Below, one piece after another: positions 31,632 through 36,171 of a stretch of DNA of 36,171 nucleotides. The stretch covers positions 1-36,171 of the forward strand of contig JACQUQ010000079.1 of assembly GCA_016210175.1 (NCBI GenBank), in the 5' to 3' direction. Each line of letters starts with the position of its first letter. Positions within the stretch are counted from its first letter, which is position 1. The translations under genes and the position numbers were made by a program. Source of the DNA: Chloroflexota bacterium. GTDB taxonomy: Bacteria > Chloroflexota > Dehalococcoidia > SHYD01 > JACQUQ01. Under the pieces are notes generated by a model, which ran no database searches, was not told where the DNA came from, and saw nothing but the letters and a program-made list of their open reading frames with translations.

Positions 31632-32402
31632 ATGCCGGGACCCTTCCAGTGGATTATCTATGAGCAGAAGGGCCATATCGGGCACATCCGGTTGAACCGG
31701 CCCGAGAAGCTCAACTCGTACCACAACGGTGTGTTGTATGAGATGCTGGAGTGCTGGACCGAGATCCGCGATAACGACGATATCTGGGTGGCCGTGCTCT
31801 CGGCGGAGGGCCGCGGCTTCTGCGCGGGCCATGACATTAGCGGCGAGCGGGACCCGCGGCCGGGCCCCGAACCCCCCTCGATCCACTACGGCACCTTCGA
31901 CCTGTACAAGCCCATCGTCACGGCCTGCCAGGGCTACGCCCTGGGGGGTGGCGCCAGCCTGGCCCTGGGCTGTGACATCCGCATCGTCTCCGAAGACTTT
32001 CAGTTGGGCTACCCGCAGCCGAGCTACGGCGCGATGTCCCTGGGCGGCCCCCAGCGCCTCCCCCGCATGACCCACTGGGGCAAGGCGATGGAGTGGCTGC
32101 TGACCGCCTCGCGCATCCCGGCGCAGGAATGCCTGCACTGGGGCCTGGTCAACAAGGTCGTCCCCAATGGCCAGCAACTCGATGCGGCCTTTGAGTTTGT
32201 CGAGGAGAAGATCCTCCCCAACGCCCCCATTCCCATCCGCCTGTTCAAGGAGGCCGCCGTCCGGGGCAGCCGCCAGCCGTACCTGGCGGAAGCGATCCAG
32301 GTTGGCATGCTCGTGGCCGCCAAGAACCGGGGCACCGCCGACGCCGAGGAAGGGATACGCGCTTTCCGGGAACGGCGCAAGGCTGCCTGGACCGGCCGCT
32401 AG
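31632..32402 (+). CDS. Enoyl-CoA hydratase/isomerase-family protein (crotonase 1)
   Basis: A 256-residue crotonase-fold protein. The N-terminal strand reads IRLNRPEKLNSYHNGVLYEM. The first oxyanion-hole segment is GRGFCAGHDISGE and the second YALGGGASLALGCDIRIVSE. Compared with rat enoyl-CoA hydratase, the residue aligned with Glu144 is Gln (GYPQPSYG), while the residue aligned with Glu164 is kept (KAMEWLLT). A simple syn-hydration with two glutamates is therefore unlikely, and isomerase, hydrolase or lyase activity on an acyl-CoA is possible. The start is the ATG at 31632 after a gaaaggggg site. Downstream lie a hairpin and a palindromic repeat before crotonase 2. Confidence 0.88.
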   Translation: MPGPFQWIIYEQKGHIGHIRLNRPEKLNSYHNGVLYEMLECWTEIRDNDDIWVAVLSAEGRGFCAGHDISGERDPRPGPEPPSIHYGTFDLYKPIVTACQGYALGGGASLALGCDIRIVSEDFQLGYPQPSYGAMSLGGPQRLPRMTHWGKAMEWLLTASRIPAQECLHWGLVNKVVPNGQQLDAAFEFVEEKILPNAPIPIRLFKEAAVRGSRQPYLAEAIQVGMLVAAKNRGTADAEEGIRAFRERRKAAWTGR

Positions 32403-32454
32403 TGCCTCATCAGGCATGAACTGATGGGGAAGACTGCCGCCGTGAACAGCGGGC

Positions 32455-32470
32455 CCGCCCTTCAGGGCGG
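32455..32470. terminator. Hairpin after crotonase 1
   Basis: The sequence ccgccc-ttca-gggcgg is a perfect stem 53 bases after the stop codon; the stem can extend by one pair inward. It resembles a GC terminator hairpin without a T-run. The sequence also resembles the end hairpins of IS200/IS605-type elements, but nothing else of such an element is present. Confidence 0.35.
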
Positions 32471-32529
32471 TGGGATGGCACCCACCCCAGGAGCATTGAC
32501 AGAGCGCTAGACCGCCGGTGAGCAGCACG

Positions 32530-32590
32530 GTCCCCCCCGCCCCCCTCCCGCTCCTGCACATGGGGGAGCGGGGACACGGGGGTGAGGGAG
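32530..32590. repeat. Degenerate GC-rich palindromic repeat
   Basis: Arms cccgctcc (32548-32555) and ggagcggg (32565-32572) pair around a short loop. They are flanked by ccccccgcccccc on the left and ggggtgaggga on the right, like the elements at 13608-13676 and inside priA. It fills the gap before crotonase 2. Confidence 0.55.
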
Positions 32591-32651
32591 CGGCGGCCTG
32601 CCATCTCCCCGCGAGGGGCCTGCATCAGCAGAGGAAGAGAGAGGGAGACGT

Positions 32652-33446
32652 ATGATTACTGGGAGGGATGTCCTGCTCACGGAAAAGCGCGATCATATCT
32701 ACATCATGACGATCAACCGTGAAGAGCGCCGCAATGCCATGAGCTCGGAGTTCATGGAGCGGTGGGCCGAAGAGTGGGAGCGCTTCGATGAAGATGACGA
32801 CCTCTGGGTGGCCATCTTCACGGGGACGGGCGACGTCGCGTTCTCCGCAGGCCACGATATGAAAGAGGACATCGAGGGCGACGTGCGAGGGGGCGCGTAT
32901 CGGAGCCGGAAGGCCCCTCCCCGGCGGCGCCCGCACCCCGACGTGCTGACGTGGAAGCCCACCATCGCCGCCGTCAACGGCTACTGCCTGGCCGGGGGCT
33001 GGATGCTGGCCCAGTCCTGCGATGTCCGTATCGCGGCGGAGCACGCGAGCTTCGGCATCCCGGAGGTGAAGTGGAACCTGCCGGCGGGCTTTGCCGCCCA
33101 GCCGGAGTACCTCGTCTCCCTGGGGGTGGTCTGCGAGATGTTGCTGTGGGGCCGCAGCATCTCGGCCCAGCGGACCTATGAGATCGGCTTTGTGAACAAG
33201 GTCGTGCCGAAAGCAAAGCTGATGGACGAGGCGCTGGAGTGGGCCGAGTACATGTGTACCCTGGGCCAGGATGCGGTCCGCGCCCACAAGCAGATGATCT
33301 ACCGGGGCCGCAATATGTCGGTGGCCGAGTTGAACGCGCTGGGCCGCGACCTCTTCTACTGGTATCCCGCGAAGAAGGGTGTGGTGTGGGACGCCGCGGA
33401 AGGCCCTCGCGCCTTCGCCGAGCGGCGGGCTCCCAAGTACCAGTAA
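32652..33446 (+). CDS. Enoyl-CoA hydratase (crotonase 2)
   Basis: A 264-residue crotonase-fold protein. Markers are IMTINREERRNAMSSEFMER at the N-terminus, the oxyanion-hole segments AFSAGHDMKED and YCLAGGWMLAQSCDVRIAAE, and both catalytic glutamate positions of classical enoyl-CoA hydratase (FGIPEVKWN and VVCEMLLWG). Hydration of a 2-enoyl-CoA is therefore plausible. An Arg/Pro-rich surface loop (GAYRSRKAPPRRRPHP, about residues 83-98) lies before the second oxyanion strand. The start is the ATG at 32652 with gagggag upstream. Crotonase 1 upstream is a diverged relative that lacks one of the glutamates, so the two probably do different steps. Confidence 0.92.
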   Translation: MITGRDVLLTEKRDHIYIMTINREERRNAMSSEFMERWAEEWERFDEDDDLWVAIFTGTGDVAFSAGHDMKEDIEGDVRGGAYRSRKAPPRRRPHPDVLTWKPTIAAVNGYCLAGGWMLAQSCDVRIAAEHASFGIPEVKWNLPAGFAAQPEYLVSLGVVCEMLLWGRSISAQRTYEIGFVNKVVPKAKLMDEALEWAEYMCTLGQDAVRAHKQMIYRGRNMSVAELNALGRDLFYWYPAKKGVVWDAAEGPRAFAERRAPKYQ

Positions 33447-33579
33447 GCTGGCGGACGGCGCGCCGCTGGGCCGCAGGACCGAGCACCGCGTCCCTGATGG
33501 AGTGTGGCGCGCTGAAGTGTGGAGCGATGCGCGCGCTTCCCGGTGGAGGTCACCCGCGGTCCCGCGCAGGGAGGATCCC

Positions 33580-35082
33580 GTGCAGAAGGCCGAGCCCCGG
33601 AGCCACTGGGACGTCGAGACGGATGTGGTCGTCGTCGGCTATGGCTTCGCGGGTGGGGTGGCGGCGGTGGCAGCGCATGACCGGGGCGCCCAGGTGCTCG
33701 TGCTGGAGAAGATGCCGTACCCTGGAGGTATCTCCATGCTCTCCGCCGGGAGCGCCGTCATCACCGACGACGCGGAACAGGCCTTCCAGTACCTCCAGCG
33801 CACCAACGCCGGCACGACCCCAGACCCCGTGCTCCGGGCCTTCGCCCAGGAGATGGTGGGGCTCCCGGCCTGCGTTGAGGAGTTGGCCGCGGTCAGCCAC
33901 GCCCAGGTAGAGGTGCAACACGGTCGGGGCGGTCCCTATCCCTTCCCCGGCACCAGGAGCCTGGGCTATGTCCGTATCGCTGCGGTCCCTGAGTTCACCG
34001 CTTTCCCCTGGGGCCAGGGCTTACGGGGCGGGGCGCGCCTCTATAAAGTCGTGGCGGACAACGTCTCGGTCCGGGGGGTGCGGGTGTGGCTGGACACGGC
34101 CGCTGAGGAACTACTGTGTGCCCCGGACGGCACGGTGGTTGGGCTCAAGGCCAGGCAGCAGGGCCGGGCGGTGGCTATTCGGGCGCGACGGGGCGTGGTG
34201 TTGGCCTGTGGTGGGTTCGAGCACTCCGAGGCGCTCAAGCGGCAGTACTTTCCGGCCCAGCCCGTCTACGGCGTTGCCGCCCTGGGCAATATGGGCGACG
34301 GTATCCTCATGGCCCAGAAGGCGGGCGCCGCCCTCTGGCACATGTGGCACTACCACGGCTCCTATGGCTTCAAGTTCCCCGACTTCCCGACCGCTTTCCG
34401 GACTGCCGTCATCGGCCCCAGGGCCACGGGCCAGCCGGTCCCGTGGATCGCCGTGAACAAGCTCGGGAAACGGTTCATGGACGAGTTTCCCATTTACCTT
34501 CAGGACACCGGCGCGCGACCGATGGAGCACTACGATACCCGAATCCAGGACTTTCCCGCCATCCCCGCCTACCTGCTGTTCGACGAGGCCGGACGCAGGA
34601 TGGGGCCGATCGGTCTGGGCGCCAGTAACGAGCCGCAATATATCTACGAGTGGAGCCAGGACAACCTGCGGGAAGTGCAACGGGGCTGGATTGCCTGCGC
34701 CGATACCTGGGAGCAACTCGCCCACCAGGGAGGGCTCAGCCCCACCATGGTCCAGCAGGCCGTAGCGCGCTGGAACTCCCAGTGCCTGGCGGGAGGTGAT
34801 CCCGACTTCGGCCGGCTGCCGGAGACGATGATGCCGCTCCAGGAACCTCCGTATTACGCGGTGCAGATCTGGCCGGTAGTCTCCAACACGCAGGGAGGCC
34901 CGGTGCATGACGAGCGGCAGCGGATCTTGGACTCCTTCGGACAACCCATCCCGCGCCTCTACAGCGCAGGAGAGCTGGGTTCCATCTTCGGCCACCTGTA
35001 CCTCGGGGGCGGGAATATCGCCGAGTGCTTCATCGGCGGCCGGATCGCCGGAGCCGGTGCTGCACAGGAAGAACCGGGCTAA
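33580..35082 (+). CDS. FAD-dependent oxidoreductase, fumarate reductase/ketosteroid dehydrogenase type
   Basis: A 500-residue flavoprotein. The FAD-binding motif VVVVGYGFAGGVAAVAAHDR lies near residue 15, followed by LEKMPYPGGISMLSAGSAVI. A second segment is RARRGVVLACGGFEHSEALK. The C-terminal flavin-binding end is LYSAGELGSIFGHLYLGGGN, then IAECFIGGRIAG. This is the FAD_binding_2 family of fumarate reductases, 3-ketosteroid dehydrogenases and urocanate reductases, which add or remove hydrogen next to a carbonyl or carboxyl group. No Tat or Sec signal is seen, so it is probably cytoplasmic. The start is the GTG at 33580, preceded by gggagg; an in-frame ATG at 33379 would overlap crotonase 2 and adds sequence with no homology. 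The substrate is unknown. Confidence 0.88.
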   Translation: MQKAEPRSHWDVETDVVVVGYGFAGGVAAVAAHDRGAQVLVLEKMPYPGGISMLSAGSAVITDDAEQAFQYLQRTNAGTTPDPVLRAFAQEMVGLPACVEELAAVSHAQVEVQHGRGGPYPFPGTRSLGYVRIAAVPEFTAFPWGQGLRGGARLYKVVADNVSVRGVRVWLDTAAEELLCAPDGTVVGLKARQQGRAVAIRARRGVVLACGGFEHSEALKRQYFPAQPVYGVAALGNMGDGILMAQKAGAALWHMWHYHGSYGFKFPDFPTAFRTAVIGPRATGQPVPWIAVNKLGKRFMDEFPIYLQDTGARPMEHYDTRIQDFPAIPAYLLFDEAGRRMGPIGLGASNEPQYIYEWSQDNLREVQRGWIACADTWEQLAHQGGLSPTMVQQAVARWNSQCLAGGDPDFGRLPETMMPLQEPPYYAVQIWPVVSNTQGGPVHDERQRILDSFGQPIPRLYSAGELGSIFGHLYLGGGNIAECFIGGRIAGAGAAQEEPG

Positions 35083-35158
35083 GGCGTGCCGAACCGTTCA
35101 CCGAGTTCGTCCCGGCACCAGGCTGGGTCGGACCTTTCGCAGGACAAGGGGGAAGGCG

Positions 35159-36171
35159 ATGGTAGCGTTACCGGGCTTGGCCCGCACTCTGAAGGTTGCG
35201 TTGCTCCTGGGTGCGTCCGTGCTGCTCGCCGCCTGTACGGGCGCTGCTCCTACCACGGAGGCACCGACAACGGAGGCGCCGAAGACCGAGGCGTCGCCGA
35301 CGGCGAAGGACGAGGGCAAGCCCAAGTACGGGGGCATCCTGACCGCGGTGGAGACATTGACCCTCGACCAGGTCCACATCGACGCGCACCTGAGCCGGGG
35401 CAGCCCGGCCATTAGCGTACATGGCAACATCCACGGCTACATCCTGGCCGAGGACATGCAGAACCGCGGCACCATCACCGGCGACCTCGCCACCTCGTGG
35501 CAGTCCAGCCCCGATGGGCTGACCTGGACCTTCACGATCCGGGACGGCTTGCAGACCCACAAGGGCAAGCCCTTCAGCGCGGAGGACATCGCCTACAACA
35601 TCAACCGCACGATCCAGCGGCCCAACAAGCTCAACTTGTTCCGGACCGGCTGCATGAAGACCCTGGCGAAAGAGGCCAAGGCCCCCGACAAGACCACGGT
35701 GGTGGTCACGCTCCTGGACCGCTCGCCGGCCTTCCTCGCCTGCGTGTCCGACCCCCACATGTTCATGCAGCCCAAGTACATCCTGGAGGACATTGACGGG
35801 CCGGGGAAGGGGCGTCCCATGCGCCCGGAGGAGATCGACGGGGTAGGCCCCTTCCAGTTTGTGGCGACGGCAGAGCGAAGTCACTGGGAACTCAAGCGCT
35901 CGGCCAGCTTTTTCAAGCAGGGGCTGCCGTACCTGGACGGCCTGCGGTTCGTTGACCTGCCCGACGCCTCGTCCAAGATAGCGGCCTTCCGCACCCAGCG
36001 CATCGACATGTTCCAGAAGTTCGCCACCACGCCGCGCCCGTCGGAGGCCAAGGCGCTGAAAGCGGAGTTTGGGGACAAGATCACGCTCCAGCCTGGGGTG
36101 GCGCCCTCGGGCCCGCCTTTCCAGTTGAACTGGAAGCGGCCGCCGCTGGACGACATTCGGGTGCGCGAGGC
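35159..36171 (+). CDS. ABC transporter substrate-binding lipoprotein, family 5 (SBP3), partial
   Basis: The N-terminal 337 residues of a third family 5 binding protein, cut by the end of the window. The ATG at 35159 follows agggggaagg. The signal peptide is VALLLGASVLLAACTGAAP with lipobox LLAAC, then a Thr/Glu-rich linker (TTEAPTTEAPKTEAS) differs from the Pro/Gln linkers of SBP1 and SBP2. Family marks include YGGILTAVETLTLDQVHI, LATSWQSSPDGLTWTFTIRD and GVGPFQFVATAERSHWELKR. It is more divergent than SBP1 and SBP2 are from each other, so another ligand is likely. Permease genes may follow beyond the window; that cannot be seen here. Confidence 0.9.
   Translation, partial: MVALPGLARTLKVALLLGASVLLAACTGAAPTTEAPTTEAPKTEASPTAKDEGKPKYGGILTAVETLTLDQVHIDAHLSRGSPAISVHGNIHGYILAEDMQNRGTITGDLATSWQSSPDGLTWTFTIRDGLQTHKGKPFSAEDIAYNINRTIQRPNKLNLFRTGCMKTLAKEAKAPDKTTVVVTLLDRSPAFLACVSDPHMFMQPKYILEDIDGPGKGRPMRPEEIDGVGPFQFVATAERSHWELKRSASFFKQGLPYLDGLRFVDLPDASSKIAAFRTQRIDMFQKFATTPRPSEAKALKAEFGDKITLQPGVAPSGPPFQLNWKRPPLDDIRVRE

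Noticed and set aside
32440-32480. IS200/IS605-type end hairpin
   Set aside because: Only a short GC hairpin is present; no transposase, no second end and no target motif could be seen.
29088-32561. A very long open frame on the minus strand (1157 codons) opposite CaiB3, the MDR gene and crotonase 1
   Set aside because: It mirrors four well-supported plus-strand features, has His/Gly/Ala/Arg-rich low-complexity content and no recognisable domain. It is an effect of high GC at third codon positions.
1-36171. CRISPR arrays, rRNA or tRNA genes
   Set aside because: No regularly spaced direct repeats and no recognisable rRNA or tRNA sequence were found on reading both strands; small tRNAs cannot be fully excluded without a covariance search.

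Overview
This is a 36.2 kb, high-GC chromosomal window from a bacterium. I suspect a Chloroflexota-like organism, at low to moderate confidence. The reasons are the base composition, the many lipoprotein family-5 substrate-binding proteins with Pro/Gln/Thr-rich linkers, the expanded class III CoA-transferases and the dispersed GC-rich palindromic repeats. No rRNA, tRNA or CRISPR array was recognised, so the phylum rests on gene content only.

Left part (1-7.4 kb): a mosaic of two decayed insertion sequences (IS3-type joined to IS701-type). It is followed by a leftward gene group of Crp/Fnr regulator, DUF3179 protein, glutaredoxin-like protein and DUF1684 protein. Divergent from these is a mercuric reductase (merA). 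In front of merA lie a MerR-type promoter and what looks like the stump of a deleted merR. A leftward MFS transporter ends this part.

Middle part (7.6-22.5 kb), housekeeping-like: a complete seven-gene Mrp Na+/H+ antiporter operon (mrpABCDEFG, leftward) with overlapping or abutting start and stop codons throughout. Then mogA/moaB, trmD, rplS and priA run rightward. recJ with a thermonuclease-family lipoprotein runs leftward, followed by a small unknown protein, mobA and a small ribbon-helix-helix-like protein. The priA reading frame carries an in-frame insertion of nested palindromic repeat DNA, translated as a roughly 90-residue low-complexity insert between the two helicase halves.

Right part (22.8-36.2 kb): a rightward catabolic cluster that starts after an AT-rich promoter region. 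It reads SBP1, CaiB1, SBP2, CaiB2, CaiB3, zinc-less MDR oxidoreductase, crotonase 1, crotonase 2, FAD flavoprotein, SBP3 (cut by the window end). No permease or ATPase is encoded in the window. The simplest reading is uptake of a carboxylic acid or related compound, CoA activation by class III transferases, and then dehydrogenation/reduction and hydration or hydrolysis of acyl-CoA intermediates. The substrate cannot be deduced. Notable details are a repeated SBP-hairpin-CaiB arrangement, a CoA-transferase with Gln where its neighbours have the catalytic Asp, and a crotonase lacking one of its two usual glutamates.
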